A stretch of DNA of 64,000 nucleotides. It comes from Rothia sp. SD9660Na. GTDB taxonomy: Bacteria; Actinomycetota; Actinomycetes; Actinomycetales; Micrococcaceae. The stretch spans positions 1,612,001 through 1,676,000 of the forward strand of contig NZ_CP125946.1 of assembly GCF_030064065.1 (NCBI RefSeq), written 5' to 3'. The position numbers were made by a program, and so were the translations under genes. Positions 17,773 to 25,730 of the stretch are shown one piece after another (the first letter of the stretch is position 1; each line of letters opens with the position of its first letter). The notes beneath the pieces are model-generated. The model searched no databases and was not told the origin of the DNA. It worked only from the letters and a program-made list of their open reading frames with translations.

Positions 17773-19326
17773 ATGTCACAGCTCCCCGAGCGTAAGAAGT
17801 ACGTGCTCTCCATCGACCAGGGAACCACCAGCTCCCGCGCCATCCTTTTCACAAAGTCCGGTGAAATCAAGAGCGTCGGCCAGCACGAACACGAACAGAT
17901 TTTCCCTAAGGCCGGCTGGGTCGAGCACGACCCCATGGAAATCTGGGAGAACGTGCGTCAGTCCGTCGGTGAAGCCCTCACCAAGGCCGAAGTCAACCAC
18001 CACGAAATCGCGGCCGTCGGTATCACCAACCAGCGTGAAACCGCCGTGGTCTGGGATAAGAACACCGGTAAGCCCGTCTACAACGCCATTGTCTGGCAGG
18101 ACACCCGCACCCAGAAAATCTGCGACGAGCTAGCTGGCGAGGAGGGCCCCGGTAAGTACCACGACATCGTCGGTCTCAACCTGGCCACCTACTTCTCAGG
18201 CCCCAAGGTCAAGTGGATCCTCGACAACGTCGAAGGCGCCCGCGAGAAAGCAGAAGCAGGCGATTTGCTCTTCGGCAACACCGACACTTGGGTGCTCTGG
18301 AACCTGACCGGCGGTGTAGAAGGCGGCGTGCACGTCACCGACGTCACCAATGCTTCTCGCACCATGCTGATGAACATCAAGACCCTAGAATGGGACGAAT
18401 CGATTGCCGCTGACATGGGTATTCCCATGAGCATGCTGCCCGAGATCAAGTCCTCCTCCGAAATCTACGGCTACGGCCGCTCCAAGGGCCTGCTCAACGG
18501 CACCCCCATCTCAGGTATTCTGGGCGACCAGCAGGCAGCGACCTTCGGCCAGGCCTGCTTCGAAAAGGGCATGGCGAAGAACACCTACGGCACCGGTAAC
18601 TTCATGCTCATGAACACCGGCAACGAGCCCGTCATCTCAGAAAACGGCCTGCTCACCACCGTGGCCTACAAGCTGGGCGACGCCGACCCCGTCTACGCCC
18701 TCGAAGGTTCCGTTGCGGTCTCCGGTTCCCTGATCCAGTGGCTGCGCGACAACCTGAAGATGATTGACAACGCCGCCGAGTCAGAAGAACTGGCCACCAG
18801 CGTCGAAAACTCCGGCGGCGCCTATGTAGTCCCCGCTTTCTCCGGCCTCTTCGCCCCCCACTGGAAGTCAGATGCCCGCGGCGTCATCGTTGGCCTGACC
18901 CGCTACGTCAACCGCGCCCACATCGTCCGCGCAGCTCTTGAGGCAACTGCCTTCCAGACCCGCGAAGTTTTGGACGCCATGAACGCCGATGCCGAAGCAG
19001 CAGGCACCAAGGTCTCCCTGGAAGAACTGCGCGTCGACGGCGGTATGACCGCCAACGAGTTCCTCATGCAGTTCCAGGCTGACCTGCTGGGTGTTCCCGT
19101 CATCCGCCCCAAGGTTATTGAAACCACCGCCCTGGGTGCCGCCTACGCCGCCGGTATCGCCGTCGGCTTCTGGGAAGGCGAGCAGGACGTCATCGACAAC
19201 TGGTCCGAAGACAAGCGCTGGGAGCCCCAGATGGACAAGGACGAGGTCGAACGTCAGTACCGCCTCTGGAAGAAAGCAGTCTCTAAGACCCTGGACTGGG
19301 TCGATGAGGACGTCGAGCAGGACTAA
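17773..19326 (+). CDS. glpK: Glycerol kinase
   Basis: 517 aa FGGY-family kinase. The N-terminal phosphate-binding motif [12 protein letters not shown] and the second-domain segment [19 protein letters not shown] plus [14 protein letters not shown] are typical of GlpK. It phosphorylates glycerol with ATP to glycerol 3-phosphate, the substrate of GlpD. Last gene of the glycerol unit, followed by a clear terminator. Confidence 0.97.
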   Translation: MSQLPERKKYVLSIDQGTTSSRAILFTKSGEIKSVGQHEHEQIFPKAGWVEHDPMEIWENVRQSVGEALTKAEVNHHEIAAVGITNQRETAVVWDKNTGKPVYNAIVWQDTRTQKICDELAGEEGPGKYHDIVGLNLATYFSGPKVKWILDNVEGAREKAEAGDLLFGNTDTWVLWNLTGGVEGGVHVTDVTNASRTMLMNIKTLEWDESIAADMGIPMSMLPEIKSSSEIYGYGRSKGLLNGTPISGILGDQQAATFGQACFEKGMAKNTYGTGNFMLMNTGNEPVISENGLLTTVAYKLGDADPVYALEGSVAVSGSLIQWLRDNLKMIDNAAESEELATSVENSGGAYVVPAFSGLFAPHWKSDARGVIVGLTRYVNRAHIVRAALEATAFQTREVLDAMNADAEAAGTKVSLEELRVDGGMTANEFLMQFQADLLGVPVIRPKVIETTALGAAYAAGIAVGFWEGEQDVIDNWSEDKRWEPQMDKDEVERQYRLWKKAVSKTLDWVDEDVEQD

Positions 19327-19370
19327 ACACCCGACTCCATCAGGCGACCTAGCGGTAGGCTAGCTACACG

Positions 19371-19410
19371 ATAGCCCTGTACTTCACCCTTCGGTGAGGT
19401 GCAGGGCTAT
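19371..19410 (+). terminator. Terminator of the glp operon
   Basis: ATAGCCCTG (19371-19379) pairs with CAGGGCTAT (19402-19410), with an inner TTCACC-CTTC-GGTGA hairpin, about 45 bp after the glpK stop. The T run is weak (TTTGC). Confidence 0.7.
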
Positions 19411-19438
19411 TTGCATACTGCCCCACTAGACTAGGTAC

Positions 19439-19948
19439 ATGACCTACCACGCCCACACCCTCACCCCGCTGGGAGAGATGATTCTTGCCTCAAACGGGCA
19501 TGCTCTGACCGGGGCCTGGTTTACCGGCCAAGCCCACTTCCCCCAGCAAGAAGATTTGGGGCACCGCATTGAGGTCAGCGATTGCGATGTGCTGACCGAT
19601 GCCCAGGCCCAGCTGCTGGAATACTTTGACGGGCAGCGCGCTGTCTTTGAGTTGCCTATTGCTCCCGAGGGAACGGATTTCCAGCTGGCGGTGTGGGCGT
19701 CCCTGCGCGAGATTCCCTACGGCTACACCACCACTTACGGAGCTATCTCAAAAATTGTGGGGCCCGGCGCCCCGGCTCAGGCCGTGGGTCAGGCTGTGGG
19801 CCGCAATAAGGTTTCCATCTTTATCCCCTGCCACCGGGTGGTTGCAGCGGACGGCAAACTCACCGGCTACGCTGGCGGGCTGGAGCGCAAAGAGTTTCTG
19901 CTCGCCCTGGAAGAACCAAGTGCCGAGGTTGAAGGGCGGCTTTTTTAA
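19439..19948 (+). CDS. ogt: Methylated-DNA--protein-cysteine S-methyltransferase
   Basis: 169 aa. The C-terminal MGMT domain carries the acceptor motif IPCHRVV, followed by GKLTGYAGGLERKEFLLALE. It removes O6-methylguanine lesions by a one-time transfer of the methyl group to the Cys. The N-terminal ribonuclease-like domain is short, as in Ogt. Its stop overlaps the start of tag (TAATG), so the two alkylation-repair genes are translated together. Confidence 0.93.
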   Translation: MTYHAHTLTPLGEMILASNGHALTGAWFTGQAHFPQQEDLGHRIEVSDCDVLTDAQAQLLEYFDGQRAVFELPIAPEGTDFQLAVWASLREIPYGYTTTYGAISKIVGPGAPAQAVGQAVGRNKVSIFIPCHRVVAADGKLTGYAGGLERKEFLLALEEPSAEVEGRLF

Positions 19949-20634
19949 TGACTGATACCCGGGTAGGTACCGACGGGCTAGTGCGCCCGGTGTGGGCCGC
20001 GGACGTTGCTGATATGCAGACCTATTACGATACCGAATGGGGTGTGCCCGTCACCGACGAACAGGGTGTCTTTGAGCGCCTCTGCCTAGAAGGTTTTCAG
20101 GCCGGGCTCTCCTGGCGTACTATCTTGACCAAGCGCGCGGCCTTCCGCGAGCTCTTCGAGGGGTTCGAGGTTGAGAAGGTCGCGGCTTTTACCGAGGACG
20201 ATGTGGAGCGGCTTGCTACGGATGCTCGCATCATCCGCCACCGCGGCAAGATCCGGGCTGCTATCGGCAACGCTCAGGCTACACTTGCTCTACGATCGGC
20301 TGGTCAGGTAGTAGCTCCCGGCGGAGCCCCTATCGACCTAGGTGCGCGGACGCTGGCAGCAGGGCAGCAGGTTGAAGCCGGTTTGCCAGCCCTCATCTGG
20401 TCTTTCCAGCCCGAGCGCACCCCGACCCCGACCGTCCTCTCCGATATTCCCACCCAGGATGAGAACTCCCTGCTGCTCTCTAAAACCTTGAAGAAGCTAG
20501 GCTTTAAGTTCATCGGCCCCACCAGTGCCTACGCCATGATGGAAGCCATCGGTGTGCTCGATACCCACCTGGTGACCTCCCACCGCCGCGGTATCTCGGG
20601 GCTATGGAATGAGGACGGCACCCGACGAAGCTAG
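19948..20634 (+). CDS. tag: DNA-3-methyladenine glycosylase I, with altered zinc site
   Basis: 228 aa. Family signatures are clear: EWGVPVTDEQGVFERLCLEGFQAGLSW and DARIIRHRGKIRAAIGNA, then ALIWSF and KKLGFKFIGPTSAYAMMEAIG. The enzyme excises 3-methyladenine. In E. coli Tag zinc is held by Cys4, His17, His175 and Cys179. Here the N-terminal Cys is absent (RPVW), His17 is Tyr (TYYDTEWG), and the second Cys is replaced (DTHLVTSHRRG), so only one ligand clearly remains. It also has an insertion of roughly 20 residues before ALIWSF. Probably still a glycosylase, but without the usual zinc snap. Confidence 0.88.
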   Translation: MTDTRVGTDGLVRPVWAADVADMQTYYDTEWGVPVTDEQGVFERLCLEGFQAGLSWRTILTKRAAFRELFEGFEVEKVAAFTEDDVERLATDARIIRHRGKIRAAIGNAQATLALRSAGQVVAPGGAPIDLGARTLAAGQQVEAGLPALIWSFQPERTPTPTVLSDIPTQDENSLLLSKTLKKLGFKFIGPTSAYAMMEAIGVLDTHLVTSHRRGISGLWNEDGTRRS

Positions 20635-20658
20635 AGCCCCGCAGCTGGGGCGGGGCTC
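20634..20658 (+). terminator. Hairpin at the tag stop codon
   Basis: GAGCCCCG (20634-20641) pairs with CGGGGCTC (20651-20658), overlapping the last base of the tag stop. There is no T run, so its role as terminator is tentative. Confidence 0.45.
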
Positions 20659-20684
20659 CCCAATGTCCAAGCATTTCTAGACTG

Positions 20685-21620
20685 TTAGCTGTAGGGGCCC
20701 ATGAAACGTGAACCGTTGAGATGCAACATGTGGGTTGGCTCTTCAGCAATCCAGGCTTCAGTCTCCCACGCCAAATCAGCGATAAACTTGCGAAGCGTTG
20801 AACGGTTCGGAAAACAAGAAACGTAGACCAGCCCCGCAGAAGTCTGTGAAAATAGAGATTCAAGTTCTGAATAACGCCAATGGTCGATAGGGCCGTGCGT
20901 CGAACATGCTTCTATCAGAAATAACCAATGTTTATCAGGCTGGTAGACGATAAGGTCTGGCATTTTTCCGTGGTCAGGCAATTCAACGCCTAGCTGACTG
21001 AGGCGCTGTTTATCATAAAGATCTTCTTTGCTATCGGCATCCCCGATGTATAGAACCTGAGCATCAGGAATAAACTGCGGGCAAAAATCAGTGATGATCT
21101 TTTCAATAAGCTGGTTCTGCCCGCCTCGTTTTAGAGAAACTTGTTCGCCCTGGGGCAGAGTTACATTGAATCTAGATAGTTCTCTAGCTTTAGCATATTT
21201 ATCGGTAAGAACAACTTTAGATTTTAGATATTTTTCTATTATTTTCTCGCTACCATCACGCTGATAAGAGCGTATAACGGCGAGCGCTTCATCAGAGAGT
21301 CGATAGACATTTTTCGACGAATTTGTTGGCCTTCCGGGGTTATCATCGTTATGTAAACAGAAGCCAGCTTCAACAAACTGTTTCAATACGAATCGTCTGA
21401 TGGTTTCTCGAGTATTTTCAGCAACCTGAAAATCCAACTCGTTCCGCATCCAGTCCATAATGGAGCGGACGCCCATACGTGGGTTACTTGCCGCATCCCA
21501 CTTCTGGTCTGGGGTGAGCTGGGCTAAAGCTAGGAGGGTTCTTGCGGCCATAATATTTGTGCGCTGACGGTCAAACCCTAATTTTTTGAGGAGTTCCTGT
21601 GCGTCGTTAAGCTGCGGCAT
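20685..21620 (-). CDS. Type II restriction endonuclease, BsuBI/PstI family
   Basis: 311 aa. An N-terminal helical, winged-helix-like region (about 1-110) precedes the catalytic part. The segment KMPDLIVYQPDKHWLFLIEACSTHGPI (about 209-234) is characteristic of BsuBI/PstI enzymes, with Asp212 and Glu227 as likely metal ligands. PstI and BsuBI cut CTGCAG; that this enzyme recognises the same site is inferred from family. Start: ATG at 21620, chosen because AAGGAAG lies 7 nt upstream; a GTG 21 nt further out has no such site. It overlaps the methyltransferase stop by 14 nt. Base composition is visibly more AT-rich than neighbours, a sign of transfer. Confidence 0.85.
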   Translation of the reverse strand: MPQLNDAQELLKKLGFDRQRTNIMAARTLLALAQLTPDQKWDAASNPRMGVRSIMDWMRNELDFQVAENTRETIRRFVLKQFVEAGFCLHNDDNPGRPTNSSKNVYRLSDEALAVIRSYQRDGSEKIIEKYLKSKVVLTDKYAKARELSRFNVTLPQGEQVSLKRGGQNQLIEKIITDFCPQFIPDAQVLYIGDADSKEDLYDKQRLSQLGVELPDHGKMPDLIVYQPDKHWLFLIEACSTHGPIDHWRYSELESLFSQTSAGLVYVSCFPNRSTLRKFIADLAWETEAWIAEEPTHMLHLNGSRFMGPYS

Positions 21621-23082
21621 GAGATTCTTCCTTATCACCAAGAACTTCCTGCACAGCTGCGTCAGGTTCCATACCGGTGCGTGCTAAGTCTAGGAGCTGC
21701 TGTACAGAGGGGTAAGGCATCATGCGTAAATCTGTGGCATTTACCTGAGTATGGCCCGAAAAAATACGGAAATATCTATCAACATAGCTTGAGTTCAGCC
21801 AGAGCGTTAGCCCTAAAGCCAGGTCGGGGGGAAGCCCCTCCCCCTGGCGGTGAAAGTAGTTTGTCTTATTGTCAAAGGCCACTAGACCCGGTGATTCCCA
21901 TACAGCTGCTGTGACTCTCCGTTTTTCTTCTTTAGCACTAAATCGCTTTACTAATACGAAGGAGCCTGGCGCAACGGTGTTCTTATCATCCGGTGTGACA
22001 CGGTAATACTGAGGTTTCTTCAAATCTATTTTGGGGTGCTGAAGGTTCCCGGCTGTAAAGTGTGCTGGATATACCATGGGAATGGTTTGGTCAGTTGGTT
22101 GAGACTGAAGTTTACCTTTATTCCTAAAGTCAACCACTTTCCCAGTTGATACCTGCAATCCAAGATCGCTGAGCTTATTGGAAGCCCGTGCCATCCAAGC
22201 AATAATCTCTTCATCTTCTTGATGGGCTGGAACGAAGATTACGCCCTGAGATTCGACGGCTTCTCTAGTAACGGTTCGGGTCTTGGTTTCCTGCCCTTGC
22301 GCTACTGAGCTGCTAATCAGCACGTGTTCGGTTGGCAGGTTATTCTCGAACTTAGTGATGACCGACTCTTGCAGTACTCCGGTGTCTTTAAATACTTCTT
22401 TCCGGGACTTAAAGGTATGGATATGGGTAAGTGAACAGGTACGATGCAGAAGCTCTCTGTACTGTTGAAAATAGGGACCGTTCATCCATGAGCGGGGGGT
22501 AATTGCAATAAGCTGCCCATCAGGTGAAAGCATCTGTGCACCAAGGGCAACAAATGCAGCATACAAGTTAGGAACATTTACATCATGCACTCTCAGATGC
22601 TTTGCTTCAGCGCTTGACGCAGCTATCTTCGCATAAGGAGGATTCATGATGACCACGTCAAAGTCCTGCTCCTGTGGATCTCCCGAGCTCATAAGGTCCT
22701 GGTACGCCCAATACACAAAATCTTGTTGCTGGACAGTGTAGGTGAAATCTCCCAGGTGAGCCTCAGCATCAGCGAGAGCGGCTTCAAGAGTTGCTAACAG
22801 AGAAGGGTCTTTTTCGATAGCTACGACGTGGATAGGTATCTGGGGTAAAGCTTCTCGAATACGTTGGCCTGCTGCTATAGCCAACACGCCAATACCTGCA
22901 CCGGGATCGAGAATTCTGATTTCTTTTTTCTCTGCTAGTGGTGAGACGTTTACCAGGTCTGCCATAATTTCCGCTACCGCGATGGGCGTGAAGAACTGCT
23001 CAAATTCACTCAGATTTTCTAGACCTATGCGCTGAAGCGTTGAAGTACGCACATTTTCTGTACGTTGAAGCAATGTATTCAT
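21607..23082 (-). CDS. DNA adenine methyltransferase of a PstI-type R-M system
   Basis: 491 aa. Motif I is ILDPGAGIGVLAIAAG (about 57-72) and motif IV is NPPY (147-150), marking an N6-adenine methyltransferase of the gamma-type order with a C-terminal target-recognition region (about 290-480). FEQFFTPIAVAEIMADLV near residue 27 is the usual X motif before motif I. It would protect CTGCAG sites from the partner nuclease, whose gene follows with a 14-nt overlap, so the nuclease is made only after the methylase. CTGCAG is not avoided in this window (for example near 3740, 6652 and 7722). GC is lower than in the flanks. Confidence 0.88.
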   Translation of the reverse strand: MNTLLQRTENVRTSTLQRIGLENLSEFEQFFTPIAVAEIMADLVNVSPLAEKKEIRILDPGAGIGVLAIAAGQRIREALPQIPIHVVAIEKDPSLLATLEAALADAEAHLGDFTYTVQQQDFVYWAYQDLMSSGDPQEQDFDVVIMNPPYAKIAASSAEAKHLRVHDVNVPNLYAAFVALGAQMLSPDGQLIAITPRSWMNGPYFQQYRELLHRTCSLTHIHTFKSRKEVFKDTGVLQESVITKFENNLPTEHVLISSSVAQGQETKTRTVTREAVESQGVIFVPAHQEDEEIIAWMARASNKLSDLGLQVSTGKVVDFRNKGKLQSQPTDQTIPMVYPAHFTAGNLQHPKIDLKKPQYYRVTPDDKNTVAPGSFVLVKRFSAKEEKRRVTAAVWESPGLVAFDNKTNYFHRQGEGLPPDLALGLTLWLNSSYVDRYFRIFSGHTQVNATDLRMMPYPSVQQLLDLARTGMEPDAAVQEVLGDKEESHAAA

Positions 23083-23240
23083 GTAACAGGCCCTCTAGTT
23101 GGTGCAGTAGGTCAAGTTTAGATAGTTCTAATGACCGTTGTTAAAGTTTACTGAACTGCTTCTATATCTGCATAGGAGCTATATGCAGCTTGCGATTCCT
23201 AGTCTCTACTCTTGACTGCATCTATGAAAAGATAGGAGTT

Positions 23241-24278
23241 ATGACTTCCGCTTTCCCTCCAGCCTCCGCGCCCACCCACTGCCTGCATCTGGGTTGACGG
23301 TGATGCCGCCGAGGCCCGCCACCTACTACTTCCAGGCCCTGCCGCTGACCGCGTCCGCACCGGGTGCCGGCGTCACCACCCTCAGTATCGATGGTACCGA
23401 CCTGCTCCTGCTGGGGGCGGACGCCACCTACTCCCCTAACCCCTCAGTCTCGGGTTTCTTGCGCTTCAGCTCTGAAAAGTTCGGTAGCCGGGGGCAGGCC
23501 GAAGAGGCCCTTCGCACTGTCTATGCAGCCACCGGTGAGGGCGGGGAGCTCATGCCCTTGCAGGCCTACCCCTTCGCGCCCCTCTTCGCCTGTATGCGGG
23601 CTGCCCCTCGATATGGTTGCCGAGCACCATGCCGCGTTCATCTACGGGGTGGGGGCTGGCCAGATTTACCAGGAGTTCTCCAGCGATAGCGACTTGCGGG
23701 CTAACTGGTTCTTAGCCACCGCCCAGCGGCTGCAACTACTCAAGCTAGTGGCAGCGTCCGCCCATTTTGCAGGGCTGAGGTTCTACCGCTATGAGGCAAA
23801 GCAGGACGACGCGGTACACGCTGCCAGTATGCAGAGCGAGCTCGCCCAGGGCCGTATCGATCAGCTCATTACCTTTGATTCGCCGGGTTTTGTCCCTGAG
23901 TTCCTCGATAGCCCCGGCTACCAGCGCACCCTGGCAAAACAGTGGAGTACATAACCGCCGATAGCATTGTAGGGTGCCTGATGTTCAAGCAGGGCAGCCC
24001 GCAGGTGGTGGCCAGCAGTTTCTTCGGCCTAGTTCAGCATTCTGTTTTTAACTGGCATACCGATGCCCAGGGGCATTTCACCCTGTCTGAAGCTCCTACC
24101 CTAGCCAGTGACCGGGTTGAAAACGTTGACCAGAGCCTGGCTAGAGCGCCATTCCCCCGAAGAGGTTCAACAGGTCATTGATATCTGTTTTAGCTTGGCC
24201 TTGGACGAGGGCTACACCAGTCTGCTAGCTATTAGCCAAAATATCGTTCCCTTCATGCGGGGCGGACGCCTGCCCTAG
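23241..24278 (+). pseudogene. Frameshifted remnant of an Mbeg1/DUF2974-like alpha/beta-hydrolase gene
   Basis: A TAGGAGTT ribosome site precedes an ATG at 23241, but the reading frame stops after 18 codons. Coherent peptide then continues in successive frames: GVTTLSIDGTDLLLLGADATYSPNP (to about 23610), AEHHAAFIYGVGAGQ...ITFDSPGF (to 23954), YITADSIVGCLMFKQGSP... (to about 24145) and ERHSPEEVQQVIDICFSLALDEGY (to 24278). At least four frameshifts are needed. The order FDSPGF, then SIVGCLM, then VASSFFGLVQHSVFNW resembles DUF2974 (Mbeg1-like) hydrolases. The expected GHSKGG-type nucleophile is not visible (RYEAKQDDAVHAA). Its stop codon shares bases with that of the convergent P450 gene. Confidence 0.6.
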
Positions 24279-25564
24279 CTGACGGTGACCCGCACGCCGG
24301 TCTTGGGGCGGGTCAGCAGCTGGGTCATGCTGAAGGTGGTGTCTTCGGCGTCTTCAGAGATTGTGACGTTGTCGGCTGAGAGCGCTGCGATGGTGGAAGA
24401 CAGCGCAGCAACCGCAATCTTCTCACCGGGGCAACGGTGGCCGCTCAGCACGTCGCCACCGCCCTGGGGGACGAAACCCTTGATGGCTTCATAGTCGGGC
24501 TGGTCGAGGAAACGCTGGGGGTCGAAGCTGGTGGCATTCTTCCACAGCTGAGGCGAGGTGTTGGTGCCCAGCACATCTAGCAGCACGCGCTGGCCCTTCT
24601 GAATGGGGCAACCTGAGAGTTCGCTGTCCTCCTTGACCAGGCCGGGCAGCATGGGCACGAAGGGGTACTTGCGGCGGGTCTCCTGAGCGAAGGCAACAGC
24701 TTCGGGAATGTTGACCAGGCGGCCGTCAGCGTCCTCAACAGCCTTCTTGATCTTGGCAGCCCACTCGGGGTTTTCCACCATGGCAACTGCGGCAAAAGCT
24801 GCGAAACGGGAGACAGCTACAGTGGGACGGGTCAGGTTCTGCAGTTCAATACCGGCCAGCTTAGCGGTAACCAATTCTCCCTTCTCATCGCGCAGGTCAG
24901 CCATGTGACGCACTACAGAATCAGGTTCGACGGTCAGTTCACCGGAGCGAACCTTTTCGATGAGCTCTTCTGCCCAGGCGTCCAGTTTCTTGCGATCGAT
25001 CCAGGAGAGCACGTTCTGCTTGAACTCACCGAAGGTGTCGAGCAGGTGGCTCATCTGGGTAGCACGCTTATTCAGCTCCCGGTCGGACGCGGGCACCCCA
25101 GCCCAGCGGAAGGCAGCCCGGCCGTAGGCCACCGCAACATCGTCGTAGATGTTACCGGGGTTGGTCTTCCAGCGTTCGATCAGGGCCTTCATCTCTTCTT
25201 CAACGAAACCCTTAAAAGCCTCAACACGCTCGTCGTCGTAGGCCATTTCAGCCATCTTGGCCTTGCGGACCTTGTGGGCTTCCCCATCGAGGGTGTGCAC
25301 GGCACCTTCGCCAAAGAGTGGCCCCTGGATAGCTGCGGGCATGGCGCCGTCGCGGCTAATCTTGGTCTCGTCGTAGAAGAAGTCCACGGCTTCTTCGCCG
25401 CGGATGAGGGTTGCGGTGCCGCCCAAAGCCGGGAAGGTGACAGGGCAGTGCGACTCTGCCGACACCCCGGCCTTGCGGCGCTGGTGTGACATGAAGAGGT
25501 AACCCTGCTTGATGAAGCTGGGCAGCTGGTCATTCAGTAGATTTTTTACGGGTGTGATGCTCAT
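24275..25564 (-). CDS. CYP152-family cytochrome P450 peroxygenase (fatty-acid hydroxylase/decarboxylase)
   Basis: 429 aa. The heme-binding loop GGGDVLSGHRCPGEKIAV has Cys378 as axial ligand. LTRPTVAVSRF puts Arg246-Pro247 in place of the usual acid-alcohol pair; this Arg binds the fatty-acid carboxylate in CYP152 enzymes, which use hydrogen peroxide and need no redox partner. At the site that separates OleT (His) from P450-BS-beta (Gln), the sequence reads FGEGAVHTLDG, so His (residue 90). This favours some alkene-forming decarboxylation as well as alpha/beta hydroxylation. It is a single gene with no ferredoxin or reductase nearby, which fits a peroxygenase. Confidence 0.9.
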   Translation of the reverse strand: MSITPVKNLLNDQLPSFIKQGYLFMSHQRRKAGVSAESHCPVTFPALGGTATLIRGEEAVDFFYDETKISRDGAMPAAIQGPLFGEGAVHTLDGEAHKVRKAKMAEMAYDDERVEAFKGFVEEEMKALIERWKTNPGNIYDDVAVAYGRAAFRWAGVPASDRELNKRATQMSHLLDTFGEFKQNVLSWIDRKKLDAWAEELIEKVRSGELTVEPDSVVRHMADLRDEKGELVTAKLAGIELQNLTRPTVAVSRFAAFAAVAMVENPEWAAKIKKAVEDADGRLVNIPEAVAFAQETRRKYPFVPMLPGLVKEDSELSGCPIQKGQRVLLDVLGTNTSPQLWKNATSFDPQRFLDQPDYEAIKGFVPQGGGDVLSGHRCPGEKIAVAALSSTIAALSADNVTISEDAEDTTFSMTQLLTRPKTGVRVTVS

Positions 25565-25642
25565 ACCAACAGTTTACTTTCTTTCAGGGGGTATTTAGAC
25601 CAGCTCGTCAAGCGAGTTGTCTTTCACTTTGCTAACAGTAAG

Positions 25643-25699
25643 AAGGACGCCCGCCCCACCTCCCTGCCTCAGACAGGAGAAGGTGGGGCGGGCGTCCTT
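25643..25699. terminator. Bidirectional terminator with 19-bp perfect stem
   Basis: Arms 25643-25661 and 25681-25699 are exact complements over 19 bp, starting AAGGACGCC and ending GGCGTCCTT. It lies between lldP and the P450 gene, both on the minus strand, so it ends lldP mRNA. It belongs to the GGACGCC-based terminator family of this window. Confidence 0.85.
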
Positions 25700-25730
25700 T
25701 TCTAGCTAAACCAGAAACAGAGCCAGTGGC

